Assembly: GCF_017921895.1 (NCBI RefSeq)
Contig: NZ_JAFIDN010000002.1
Location: 124,001 to 188,000, forward strand
Origin: Natronogracilivirga saccharolytica
GTDB taxonomy: Bacteria > Bacteroidota > Rhodothermia > Balneolales > Natronogracilivirgulaceae
Direction: 5' to 3'
DNA length: 64,000 nt
The number at the start of each line of letters is the position of its first letter. Within the stretch, counting starts at the first letter, position 1. The notes beneath the pieces are model-generated. The model was not told the origin of the DNA. It made no database searches and worked only from the letters and a program-made list of their open reading frames with translations. A program made the position numbers and the translations under genes. Of this stretch, positions 53,358 through 61,684 are shown piece by piece.

Positions 53358-54434
53358 ATGGGACTTAAAGAAATAAACGCGGACATCATCGCTTCAAGTT
53401 CGGCTTCAGTAAAGCTGGACCAAACGGTGAAGCTGGCACCAAATATTGTAGCTGAGGAAGGATATCTTGTTGCTGTCAAAACACTTGATGTTAAAGATCG
53501 CTATAATAAAATCGAAACCAGCGAGGGTGCCATCATTCCCTACGGAAAAGATCAGATTGTGATCGGGGCCCTTGGAGAAAGACAGGCGCTGCGGGGCTAC
53601 AGCGGTATTATACCCCGTTCCGTCAAGAAGGGGGACACCCTGCACATACTGAATATGGGAGGTATTGTCGGGCATTGCCAGTCGCCCCATCCGGACCACG
53701 GACCCGCCATGCGGGTTGAGGTGCTCGGTGCCGTCATGATTCCGGATGAAGAAGACCAGGGCATGTTCAAACACGCTTGTATCCAGGATTACGCCATAGA
53801 ATGGGAGTATCAGCTCACCGAAAGCGTGCCGCTGATAGCCGTTACCGGAACCTGTATGCATGTGGGGAAAACCATGGCGGCAACCATGATCGTGCGCCAA
53901 TTGGCGGCGCAGGGATACAAGGTCGCCGCTGCCAAGCTCACCGGGGCCTCACTCATGCGGGATACGCGTGAAATGAAGGAAAACGGAGCCATTGCATCCG
54001 CACATTTTGGTATGGCCGGACTCGTGTCCACCACCGGAAAGAATATCCTGCCGATGGCCAAAGGCCTGATCAAACACCTGAACAGTTTTAATCCGGATGC
54101 AATCATTCTGGAGTTTGGGGACGGCATCATCGGAGCGTACGGTGTGGACAGCCTGCTTATGGATAAGGAAATGATGCAGTTCACCCGGACCCATGTGGTT
54201 GCCGCGCAGGATTTCATGGGATGCTGGTCGGCCGATCATTTTTTCCGGAAACGGTACACCAGCGCTATCTCTATCATCACTGGTCCGGTTACCGATAACC
54301 TGGTTGGTGTCCAGTTTATCCAGAACACCCTTGGAATACGCGCTGTGAATGCGGTTGCCGAGCCCCAAAAGCTTGGTGACATGGTATCCGAAATCACTTT
54401 TGCTGCTCCAACAAAAAAAGAGCCGTTCATATGA
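53358..54434 (+). CDS. P-loop NTPase-fold protein of unknown function in the arginine operon
   Basis: A 358-aa protein, placed between argG and argC. The start is the ATG at 53358 (GLKEINADII); an in-frame ATG at 53235 would overlap argG by 95 bp. Residues about 1-150 are a beta-rich domain (GYLVAVKTLDVKDRYNKIE, HILNMGGIVGHCQSPHPDHG). Residues about 165-350 are a nucleotide-binding domain with Walker A VTGTCMHVGKTMAATMI and Walker B-like AIILEFGDGIIGAYG. The loop GTxxxVGKT recalls dethiobiotin synthetase and DUF1611-type SIMIBI enzymes. It occupies the place where an acyltransferase often stands in related operons, but it has no GNAT features. It overlaps argC by ATGA, so coexpression is certain. 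The function is not known to me. Confidence 0.72.
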   Translation: MGLKEINADIIASSSASVKLDQTVKLAPNIVAEEGYLVAVKTLDVKDRYNKIETSEGAIIPYGKDQIVIGALGERQALRGYSGIIPRSVKKGDTLHILNMGGIVGHCQSPHPDHGPAMRVEVLGAVMIPDEEDQGMFKHACIQDYAIEWEYQLTESVPLIAVTGTCMHVGKTMAATMIVRQLAAQGYKVAAAKLTGASLMRDTREMKENGAIASAHFGMAGLVSTTGKNILPMAKGLIKHLNSFNPDAIILEFGDGIIGAYGVDSLLMDKEMMQFTRTHVVAAQDFMGCWSADHFFRKRYTSAISIITGPVTDNLVGVQFIQNTLGIRAVNAVAEPQKLGDMVSEITFAAPTKKEPFI

Positions 54435-55495
54435 GTCAGGAAAAAGCACAAGTATCCGTCGTAGGTGCCAGCGGCTATGCCGGCATGGAGGCTGTACGAA
54501 TCCTTCACGGTCATCCAAACGCAACCATCACCAGACTCTACGGAGCCAGTTCGGCCGGGTCATCCCTGCCCGATCACTATAAAGGAATGGACTCGCTTGT
54601 CGATCTGCCCATTTCCGGGTTTGATGAACTGCAAACGGACAGTTCTGACGCCATCTTCCTGGGACTCCCCCACGGAAAGTCGGCAGAAGTGGTACAGATT
54701 CTGCTCAAAGCCGGATACAAAGGCCGGATCCTTGACATGAGTTCCGACTTCAGACTGAAATCGGCAGAAGCGTATGAGAAATGGTACGGGTGGACCCATC
54801 CCTGTCCGGAAAACATCCCCTCTTTCGTTTATGGTCTGACCGAGTGGTTTCGAAGTGAGATCCGGCTTGCCGGTCACATCACAAATCCGGGTTGCTTTGC
54901 CACAGCCATGCAGCTGGGACTGTTGCCGTTCGTCAAAGAGGGGCTGATTACATCCTGCGATGCCACAGGCATTACTGGATCGTCCGGATCGGGCGCCTCC
55001 CCGTCAGCCGGGACCCATTTTTCAAGCCGTTTCGGAAACGTAAAAGCCTACAAGGTCTACCGTCATCAGCACATCGCAGAAGTGATGCAAAGTGTGGCTG
55101 CAGTCGTTTCCGGTGACGGAAAAGCAGGAGGATCTGCGGATTCCTCCGGGCTGCCGGATGTCCGCTTTGTGCCGGTGTCCGGGCCCTTCGTGCGTGGAAT
55201 CTGGATGACGCTTGCCATGACTCTCAATGAGGAAGCCCATGCCGGAAATCTGCTTGAGGAAGAATATTACAATGCCCCGCTTGTCCGCCTTCAGGAAGGA
55301 CTTCCGGAGCTGAAGCAGGTTGCCGGCAGTGCATTCGCGGATATCGGATGGGTTCAGGACGGACGAAATATCGTAATCGGCGTTGCCATCGACAATCTGA
55401 TGAAGGGCGCCGCCTCGCAGGCTGTGCAAAACTTCAACCTGATGATGGACTGGCCGGAAGAAACGGGCCTGATGTTTCCCCCGACAATATTGTAA
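54431..55495 (+). CDS. argC: N-acyl-gamma-glutamyl-phosphate reductase
   Basis: NADPH-dependent reduction of N-acyl-glutamyl phosphate to the semialdehyde, third step of arginine synthesis. Rossmann loop VSVVGASGYAGMEAVRIL at residues 8-25, LGLPHGKSAEVV, active-site Cys in HITNPGCFATAMQLGLLPF, and the substrate-side block ITGSSGSGASPSAGTHFSSR. The C-terminus (DNLMKGAASQAVQNFNLM) is complete at 354 aa. The start overlaps the upstream P-loop gene by ATGA. Whether the acyl group is acetyl or succinyl depends on the pathway variant. Confidence 0.95.
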   Translation: MSQEKAQVSVVGASGYAGMEAVRILHGHPNATITRLYGASSAGSSLPDHYKGMDSLVDLPISGFDELQTDSSDAIFLGLPHGKSAEVVQILLKAGYKGRILDMSSDFRLKSAEAYEKWYGWTHPCPENIPSFVYGLTEWFRSEIRLAGHITNPGCFATAMQLGLLPFVKEGLITSCDATGITGSSGSGASPSAGTHFSSRFGNVKAYKVYRHQHIAEVMQSVAAVVSGDGKAGGSADSSGLPDVRFVPVSGPFVRGIWMTLAMTLNEEAHAGNLLEEEYYNAPLVRLQEGLPELKQVAGSAFADIGWVQDGRNIVIGVAIDNLMKGAASQAVQNFNLMMDWPEETGLMFPPTIL

Positions 55496-55513
55496 CACTG
55501 AAATCACAGGGTG

Positions 55514-56539
55514 ATGACCTCAGACAACAACAGAAACTTTATTCATTTATCGGACTGGGATGATGACAGCATTTCCGCCATCCTGAAAAAAGCCGGAGCA
55601 TTGAAAGAGCAGGACTTCCGCGATCCGGTGGCCTCGGGAAAGGTGCTGGGGATGATTTTTTTCAATCCGTCCCTGCGGACACGCATCTCTTTTGAAACGG
55701 CGGCATATCATCTTGGCGCCGGTGCGTCCATCATACAACCCGGACAAGGTACGTGGACATTTGAAACACGCCGCGGCGTAATCATGGACGGCAGTCGTAC
55801 CGAGCATCTCAAGGAGGCCGTTCAGGTCATATCCCGCTATGTGGATGTTATTGGCGTGCGGGCATTTGCCGGTATGAAAAACCTTGACGAGGATCTGGAA
55901 GATCGTTTGATGCAGGAAATCGTCCAGTACGCTTCCGTGCCGGTCATCAACATGGAAAGCGCAAGGGAGCATCCCTGCCAGGCGCTTGCTGACGGCCTCA
56001 CCATGATGGAGCACTTTCAGGACAATCCGGCAGGGCGGAAATTTGTGCTGAGCTGGGCTCCGCACCCCAAACCCCTGCCCATGGCTGTTCCCAACAGCGC
56101 TCTCGAAATAGCTGCCCGGCTGGGAATGCAGGTCACCCTTGCCTGTCCGCCCGAAATGAAACTCGATGACCGGGTGCTCGATCCGGTCGGAAAGCATGCT
56201 GAAAAACACGGCAACGAGCTGCGGATAGAACATGATCAGCAAACGGCATTCAAGGACGCCGATGTGGTTTACGGGAAATCCTGGGCCGGGCCGATGGTTT
56301 ATACCGATCCGGAAAAAGAACAGAAGCTGCGAACGGAAACGTACGCCGGATGGACTATTGATGAGGCGCTCATGTCATCCACCCGTGCCGCTGCCTTTAT
56401 GCATTGTCTGCCGGTCAGACGAAATGTCGTGGTTACAGATGGCGTTCTGGACGGAGCCGGCGCGGTGCACATCGATCAGGCCGAAAACCGGATGCATGCC
56501 CAGAAGGCGCTTCTGATGAAACTATGGAACCTGTTTTGA
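55514..56539 (+). CDS. argF': N-acyl-L-ornithine carbamoyltransferase (acetyl-/succinyl-ornithine type)
   Basis: Transfers carbamoyl phosphate to an N-acylated ornithine, as in Xanthomonas (acetyl) and Bacteroides (succinyl). The 341-aa protein has the carbamoyl-phosphate motif FFNPSLRTRISFETAAYHLGAG, GVIMDGSRTEHLKEAV, FAGMKNLDEDLEDR, AREHPCQALADGLTMMEHF, WAPHPKPLPMAVPNSALEIAARLGM and MHCLPVRRNVVVTD. HPKPL is diagnostic for the N-acyl group over ordinary OTCase (HPTQ/DGxGxH types). Position T96 aligns with Glu92 of the acetyl enzyme and Pro90 of the succinyl enzyme. ATG at 55514; a GTG three bases upstream is also in frame. Confidence 0.92.
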   Translation: MTSDNNRNFIHLSDWDDDSISAILKKAGALKEQDFRDPVASGKVLGMIFFNPSLRTRISFETAAYHLGAGASIIQPGQGTWTFETRRGVIMDGSRTEHLKEAVQVISRYVDVIGVRAFAGMKNLDEDLEDRLMQEIVQYASVPVINMESAREHPCQALADGLTMMEHFQDNPAGRKFVLSWAPHPKPLPMAVPNSALEIAARLGMQVTLACPPEMKLDDRVLDPVGKHAEKHGNELRIEHDQQTAFKDADVVYGKSWAGPMVYTDPEKEQKLRTETYAGWTIDEALMSSTRAAAFMHCLPVRRNVVVTDGVLDGAGAVHIDQAENRMHAQKALLMKLWNLF

Positions 56540-56546
56540 GCGACAA

Positions 56547-57341
56547 ATGGATGCAATTGTAATCAAGATCAGCGGCAACGTGGTTGCCGATTTCAATGCG
56601 CTTGGAAATCTGTGCGAATATGTGAAAAAACGGAAGGGAGAAGGCCTCCGTATTGTGATGATACACGGTGGTGGCCGGCAGATTTCCGAGCTCAGCCAGA
56701 GGACGGACGTCCCTGTCCGGCAGGTGGCCGGCCGGCGGATTACCGACGAGGCCACGCGGGAAATCCTGCTTTATACCGTAGGCGGCAGGGCAAACCGGGA
56801 AATTGTCGCATTTTTACGCCGCAACGATATTCCGTCAGTGGGGATATCGGGTATAGACGGCGGACTCACCACGGCGCACCGGCGTCCGCCGATGGATATC
56901 GATGGCAATCCGGTGGATTTCGGGCTGGTAGGCGAGATCGACAGCGTTGACACAAAACTGCTTGAGCATCTGACGGACGGGGGATTTCTGCCGGTCGTAG
57001 GGTGCCTGACCTACTCAGAAGATGACGGTATTTTGAACATAAACGCTGATACCTTTGCCATCCGGATATCACTGGCATTGCAGGTCCGCGAGCTGGTTAT
57101 GCTGATGGATCCGCCGGCCGTCCTGGATGCCCGGAAAAAACCCATCGACACCATGAACCGCCGGGACTGGCAGCGCGGGCTGGAAGAGGGATGGATTACC
57201 GACGGAATGAAGCCGAAACTGCTCACCGCATTTGAGGCACTTGACAACGGAGTGCAATCGGTGCTTCTGACAAATGCCGGCACGCTGGCCGCCGGCGGCG
57301 GAACGCGGCTGGTGGCCGATGACAAAGAAACCCAATCCTGA
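56547..57341 (+). CDS. argB: N-acylglutamate kinase
   Basis: Phosphorylates N-acetyl- (or N-succinyl-) glutamate. The 264-aa amino acid kinase fold shows AIVIKISGNVVAD, the glycine loop IVMIHGGGRQISELSQRT, RRITDEATREILLYTVGG and GILNINADTFAIRISLA with the catalytic Asp. The substrate loop reads VPVRQVAGRRITD. Arginine feedback residues of the hexameric ArgB form cannot be judged. It starts 7 bp after argF' and its stop overlaps argE (TGATG). Confidence 0.94.
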   Translation: MDAIVIKISGNVVADFNALGNLCEYVKKRKGEGLRIVMIHGGGRQISELSQRTDVPVRQVAGRRITDEATREILLYTVGGRANREIVAFLRRNDIPSVGISGIDGGLTTAHRRPPMDIDGNPVDFGLVGEIDSVDTKLLEHLTDGGFLPVVGCLTYSEDDGILNINADTFAIRISLALQVRELVMLMDPPAVLDARKKPIDTMNRRDWQRGLEEGWITDGMKPKLLTAFEALDNGVQSVLLTNAGTLAAGGGTRLVADDKETQS

Positions 57342-58450
57342 TGCAAAAAATCACGGACATACCGGTAACAGAATTGCTCTTTGAGCTGATACGTTTTCCC
57401 AGCCTGAGTACTCAGGAGGCGGACCTTGCCGACTGGCTGGAAGAAAAAGTGTCGGAAACCGGGCTGTTTCAGACAGAGCGCCATGGTGATAACCTGATTT
57501 TCCACCTCGGCTCGGGAAGACCCTGGCTGCTGCTCAATTCCCACTCGGATGTCGTACCGCCGTCGGCCCGGCATGCCGGTGCACCGTTTGAACCGGTTCT
57601 GAAAAACGGCCGCATTTACGGCAGAGGCAGCACGGATGCTAAAGGTTCGGTCAGCTGTATGCTTATGGCCCTGATGAACCTGGCACGATCAGGCTATGAG
57701 CCGCCCGGACGGGTAAGTTTTGCCCTGACGGTGTGCGAAGAAAGTGCCGGACATAATAACGGGATGGCATTTCTCAGAAGCAAAATCAACAAGCCCGATG
57801 CAGCACTCGTAGGGGAGCCCACTCTGCTCCACCCGTGCGCAGCACAAAAAGGATTGCTGATTCTGAAGCTGGATGCCGAAGGAGAGGCGGGGCACGCCGC
57901 GCGGGTGAGCGGTCCCAATGCGATTTACGAAATGTCATCGGCCCTCGAAAAGCTCAAAACCATCCGTTTTCAGGAAGAAAATCCGTTCATCGGAAGCACC
58001 CGGATCACTCCGACGACGATCGAAGGTGGTACGGCAAAAAATGCCCATCCGGATTCGTGCTCTGTTTTTCTGGACATCCGCACCATCCCGGAAGTCCCCA
58101 ACGATCTGATTATCGATCGCCTCCGTGCTGATCTGGAAGTATCGGTTTCGGTATACAGCGACCGTTTTGTTTCCACGAGTACCGATCCCGGACACCCCGT
58201 TGCCCGGGCAGCGAAAGATGTGACCGGATTTGACTTTTTCGGATCACCGACGACATCCGACTGGGTGTTTCTGGCAGATGTGCCAACGATAAAAATCGGG
58301 CCGGGTGACAGCCGCGACTCGCATACGGCCAATGAGTCAATTGATGTGCATCAGCTCGAAGCCGGTGTGCCGGCATACGAAAACATCATCCGCGGGTATT
58401 TTGAATTGATCGAATCACAACAGGAACGTACCAACGCTGATATGAAATGA
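57341..58450 (+). CDS. argE: M20-family deacylase, ArgE-like
   Basis: Releases the acyl group from N-acylcitrulline or N-acylornithine in the arginine pathway. 369 aa. Metal ligands are visible in LLNSHSDVVPPS (His/Asp), GRGSTDAKGSVSCMLMALMNL (Asp), TVCEESAGHNNGM (catalytic Glu-Glu), LVGEPT and DSRDSHTANESIDV (His). In the N-acyl-ornithine variant the enzyme acts on N-acylcitrulline after the transcarbamylase. The start codon overlaps the argB stop. A gap of 92 bp precedes argH. Confidence 0.88.
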   Translation: MQKITDIPVTELLFELIRFPSLSTQEADLADWLEEKVSETGLFQTERHGDNLIFHLGSGRPWLLLNSHSDVVPPSARHAGAPFEPVLKNGRIYGRGSTDAKGSVSCMLMALMNLARSGYEPPGRVSFALTVCEESAGHNNGMAFLRSKINKPDAALVGEPTLLHPCAAQKGLLILKLDAEGEAGHAARVSGPNAIYEMSSALEKLKTIRFQEENPFIGSTRITPTTIEGGTAKNAHPDSCSVFLDIRTIPEVPNDLIIDRLRADLEVSVSVYSDRFVSTSTDPGHPVARAAKDVTGFDFFGSPTTSDWVFLADVPTIKIGPGDSRDSHTANESIDVHQLEAGVPAYENIIRGYFELIESQQERTNADMK

Positions 58451-58542
58451 GCATGACCGGGTTATTGCCGGGTCACACAGACTCATGATTGAACACGGTC
58501 ATGGAATTACCTCTGACCATATGAATCGAAAATTATAAACAC

Positions 58543-59937
58543 ATGCAAACGCTGTGGCAGAAAAAACACCCGGAATCGGGCCCCGGATCGCAGTCAGCTG
58601 CAGACCGCACCTGGTTCTATCGCTTCACGGCTGAAGAAGACCGCGAACTGGACCGGCAGCTCATACCGTATGACATACTGGTGAATCTGGCGCAGGCCCG
58701 GATGCTCAGGAAAATCGATGTGTACAGTGAGGATGGCTACAGGAAAGTTTTTGAGGCACTTCAGGAGGCATGGAATCTGTGGGCGGACGGACAGCTGGAT
58801 CTGGGTCAGGATGATGAGGATGTGCACTCGGCTACGGAGAAATTTGTGACGCAAAAAGCCGGACAGGACGGCGCGCGCATCCACACAGGCCGCTCGCGCA
58901 ACGACCAGGTGCTTGCCGATATGCGGATGTACATGAAAGATGCCATTTGTGATATCACCGGTGAGTGGATAGCCATCACAGAAAGACTGAAATCTCTTGC
59001 CGGGACCTATCAGGCGTTGTTTTTTGCCGGGCTGACGCACACCCAGCCGGCCATGCCCCACTCGGCTGATGCCTGGGCGACCGGGTATATGGATCTTTTC
59101 CTGTCAGACATTGCCGCGTTGCAGGAAGCTTACCGGCTTGCAGATCAGTCCCCGCTGGGCAGCGCGGCAGGATATGGCGTGCCGTATATTCCCGTCGACC
59201 GGCAGCTGCTGGCCGATGAGCTTGGCTTTGAGAGAGTTCAGCAGCCGGTTGCGGCGTCGCAGCTCTCGAGAGGGCGCATCGAGATGCAGCTTGTCGATGC
59301 ACTGGCCTACGGCGCCCTGACATGCAACCGCATGGCATCGGATGTTGTTCTGTTTATGCATCCCTCCTGGGCGCTTGTCACACTCAGCGAGGATCAGGTT
59401 TCGGGCAGCAGCATCATGCCCCAGAAGCGGAATCCGGATGCATGGGAGCTGATCCGGGGCGCATATCACGACTTCCAGGCTGCAAGAGCCCATCTTGCTG
59501 CGGTTCCGGCCAACCTGTCATCCGGATATCATCGTGATCTGCAGGTTGTGAAAAAAACGGTTATGGCGGCTGTGGAGAATTCGCGGCTGCTTGCGGAGGC
59601 GGTCAGAAAGGCGCTTGACGGACTGGAATTCAACCGTGAGGCGGCCTCCCGTACTCTCACTGCGGAAATATATGCCACGCACCATGCCAACAAGCAGGTA
59701 TCTGAAGGTGTGCCTTTCCGCGAAGCGTACCGGAATGTCGCCGAAATGATCGGTGAAGGTGAAAGCGGGATGGATTCCGGGCAGCTGGCCGAAAGTTACC
59801 GGCACAGTGGCGCTCCGGGTTCCGGGGTTTCGGGTCACGCTGTGAAACAGATGGAGCAGGCTGCAGCGTGGGCCGGTCAGAAGCGCAGACATTCGGAAGA
59901 GGTGAAAAAGCGCCTTCTTGGCGGCAGCTCTGCATAA
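58543..59937 (+). CDS. argH: Argininosuccinate lyase
   Basis: Splits argininosuccinate into arginine and fumarate, the last step. The 464-aa protein keeps RIHTGRSRNDQVLADMRMY, AGLTHTQPAMPHSADAWATGY and the signature GSSIMPQKRNPDAWELIRG, with the flexible loop Ser. The N-terminal TWFYRFTAEEDRELDRQLIPYDI is usual for Bacteroidota ArgH. The ATG at 58543 is preceded by an AT-rich 90-bp spacer that may carry a weak internal promoter. It ends the recognisable arginine operon; argD and the acyl-transfer step are not included. Confidence 0.96.
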   Translation: MQTLWQKKHPESGPGSQSAADRTWFYRFTAEEDRELDRQLIPYDILVNLAQARMLRKIDVYSEDGYRKVFEALQEAWNLWADGQLDLGQDDEDVHSATEKFVTQKAGQDGARIHTGRSRNDQVLADMRMYMKDAICDITGEWIAITERLKSLAGTYQALFFAGLTHTQPAMPHSADAWATGYMDLFLSDIAALQEAYRLADQSPLGSAAGYGVPYIPVDRQLLADELGFERVQQPVAASQLSRGRIEMQLVDALAYGALTCNRMASDVVLFMHPSWALVTLSEDQVSGSSIMPQKRNPDAWELIRGAYHDFQAARAHLAAVPANLSSGYHRDLQVVKKTVMAAVENSRLLAEAVRKALDGLEFNREAASRTLTAEIYATHHANKQVSEGVPFREAYRNVAEMIGEGESGMDSGQLAESYRHSGAPGSGVSGHAVKQMEQAAAWAGQKRRHSEEVKKRLLGGSSA

Positions 59938-60053
59938 CATCAGGGTTTAATGCATTATGGATTTATATAAGGAAACATAAAACTGCGGGACGGGCATTGT
60001 ATCCATCCCGGATTACAAGTATCATGTGAAACAACAGATGAATGGAGTGAATT

Positions 60054-60986
60054 ATGCCAGATATTAAAGACAGATTTAATGCCACCTGCCTTGGGGCAGC
60101 TATTGGTGAAGCCATAGGAATGCCGGCAGAGCAGATGACCCCGGAACAGGTTGCTGCTGAATTCGGCCGGATTGAGGGCTTCCGGGAGAGGCCGGCAAGC
60201 GGTGACTTCAGTTCTGTGAAGGCGGGCCATTCTGTCCGGCAGACAGAAGCGATGCTGTCGGTACTTGCGGCATCATCCCCCCTGCCCGATCTTCAGGAAT
60301 TTGCATTCACAATCAAACAGGCACTGAACAAGTATCCCGAAAAGTGGCCGCAATCCACAACCTTTGCCTGGCCGCCCTTTCCGGATGGCGGGCACTACAC
60401 CTTCTCATTTGCCATCCCTGCGGCGCGGCTTTTGAACGAAGAGCGGATAACGGTCGGCGAACTGACGGACTGGATGCGGACACTGACACCCTCATCTGTT
60501 GTATGGCAGCAAAGCATCTGGCTGTATCTGAGACTGCTGAATTATCTTTTTGATCAGACCACAAAAGATTTTGATCCGGATGAGTTTCTGGAAAAGGCTA
60601 CGGAGTATATAGTCGAAGCGGAGAAGCATTTTCCCGGTGACTACAAGATACGGCGACGAATGCAGGTAACTGAGCCGATGATGGATGAGCCGTTGGAGAT
60701 GATCGCCAAATCCTGCGGTGATGTCAGCAAACTGGCTGAAGACATGATCACTTTTGTGGGGGCCGTCTTCTACCGGCATCATAATGACTTTAAAAAAGCG
60801 TTATCAGAAGCAGCAAATCTTGGCGGTGAAAGCGAGGCCTCCTGTTTTTACCTTGGCAGTCTATTCGGAGCACTTGGAGGCAGCAGCGTACTGCCGCCGG
60901 ATTGGCTTGCAGGCTATGCCGAACGCGAACGTGTAGAACGGCTGCTTCAGAAGTTTGAGGAAAATATCAGTGAACGCATCGACTAG
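60054..60986 (+). CDS. ADP-ribosylglycohydrolase-family protein with degenerate metal site
   Basis: A 310-aa protein of the ADP-ribosylglycohydrolase (DraG/ARH) fold: RFNATCLGAAIGEAIGMPAE at residues 7-26 and the closing LGGESEASCFYLGSLFGALGG near residue 270. Active members coordinate two Mg2+ through TDDT and GGDxDT motifs. Here the first reads SVRQTEAML and the second GGESEA, so none of the usual Asp ligands remains, although two are replaced by Glu. It may be a pseudoenzyme or may bind metal differently. The RBS GGAG at 60044 lies 6 nt before the ATG. It lies 116 bp after argH, so it could still be in that transcript. Confidence 0.75.
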   Translation: MPDIKDRFNATCLGAAIGEAIGMPAEQMTPEQVAAEFGRIEGFRERPASGDFSSVKAGHSVRQTEAMLSVLAASSPLPDLQEFAFTIKQALNKYPEKWPQSTTFAWPPFPDGGHYTFSFAIPAARLLNEERITVGELTDWMRTLTPSSVVWQQSIWLYLRLLNYLFDQTTKDFDPDEFLEKATEYIVEAEKHFPGDYKIRRRMQVTEPMMDEPLEMIAKSCGDVSKLAEDMITFVGAVFYRHHNDFKKALSEAANLGGESEASCFYLGSLFGALGGSSVLPPDWLAGYAERERVERLLQKFEENISERID

Positions 60987-61003
60987 CACGTGCTTTTATT
61001 GAT

Positions 61004-61029
61004 CCGGGCTGTGTGACCGGCCCGGTTTT
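61004..61029 (+). terminator. Possible terminator after the ARH-like gene
   Basis: CCGGGC at 61004..61009 pairs with GCCCGG at 61020..61025, followed by TTTT. The stem is only 6 bp. It covers an in-frame GTG at 61013 and so supports the later ATG start of aat. Confidence 0.4.
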
Positions 61030-61039
61030 CATTTGTACG

Positions 61040-61684
61040 ATGCGTTCCGATGCCATTAAGCTGCAAAAAGTGACGGAGTACAGAAAAAGCGAAGGATATC
61101 CGGCCAACATCATTCCTCCGGAAATACTTCTGGAGGGATATGCCCAGGGAATTTTCCCGATGGCACGGTCACGCGATGACCAAAAGATCAACTGGTACAC
61201 CGCAAGCCGGCGCGGTATTATTCCGATCGGTTACTTCAAAGTGTCACGTAAAGTGAAGCGGCTCATTCGGAAAAAAGAGTATCGCTGGGCTGTAAACGAG
61301 GACTTTCGCGGGGTAATGGAAGGCTGTGCAGAGCGTGAGTCGACGTGGATATCCGGGCGCCTGATTGCCTCATTCGAAGTGCTGCACGAAATGGGTCACG
61401 CGCATTCCGTAGAAATATTCCGCGGTGACCGGCTGGTGGCGGGGCTTTACGGAGCAACCCTGAGATCCGCTTTTTTTGCGGAGTCCATGTTCCAGCGTGA
61501 GCCGGAAATGGGAAAAATTGCCCTGTACCACTGCCACGAACGGCTGAAGGGGCGGAAGTTCCGGTTGTGGGATACGCAGTTCTATACCCCTCACCTTGGT
61601 CAGTTCGGCTGCCTGGAGGTGGATTCGGAAGATTATGACAAGCTGCTCGAACGGGCACTTCGGTTTCATGCCCGGTTTGATTGA
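61040..61684 (+). CDS. aat: Leucyl/phenylalanyl-tRNA-protein transferase
   Basis: Adds Leu or Phe from aminoacyl-tRNA to the N-terminal Lys/Arg of proteins, marking them for ClpAP. 214 aa from ATG 61040; a GTG at 61013 would add nine residues lying in a hairpin. Family blocks: LLEGYAQGIFPMARSRDDQKINWYTASRRGIIP, WISGRLIASFEVLHEMGHAHSVEIFRGDRLVAGLYGATLRSAFFAESMF, KIALYHCHERL and LWDTQFYTPHLGQFGCLEV. FPM replaces the common FPW in the first block. ClpA/ClpS are not in the window. Confidence 0.92.
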   Translation: MRSDAIKLQKVTEYRKSEGYPANIIPPEILLEGYAQGIFPMARSRDDQKINWYTASRRGIIPIGYFKVSRKVKRLIRKKEYRWAVNEDFRGVMEGCAERESTWISGRLIASFEVLHEMGHAHSVEIFRGDRLVAGLYGATLRSAFFAESMFQREPEMGKIALYHCHERLKGRKFRLWDTQFYTPHLGQFGCLEVDSEDYDKLLERALRFHARFD

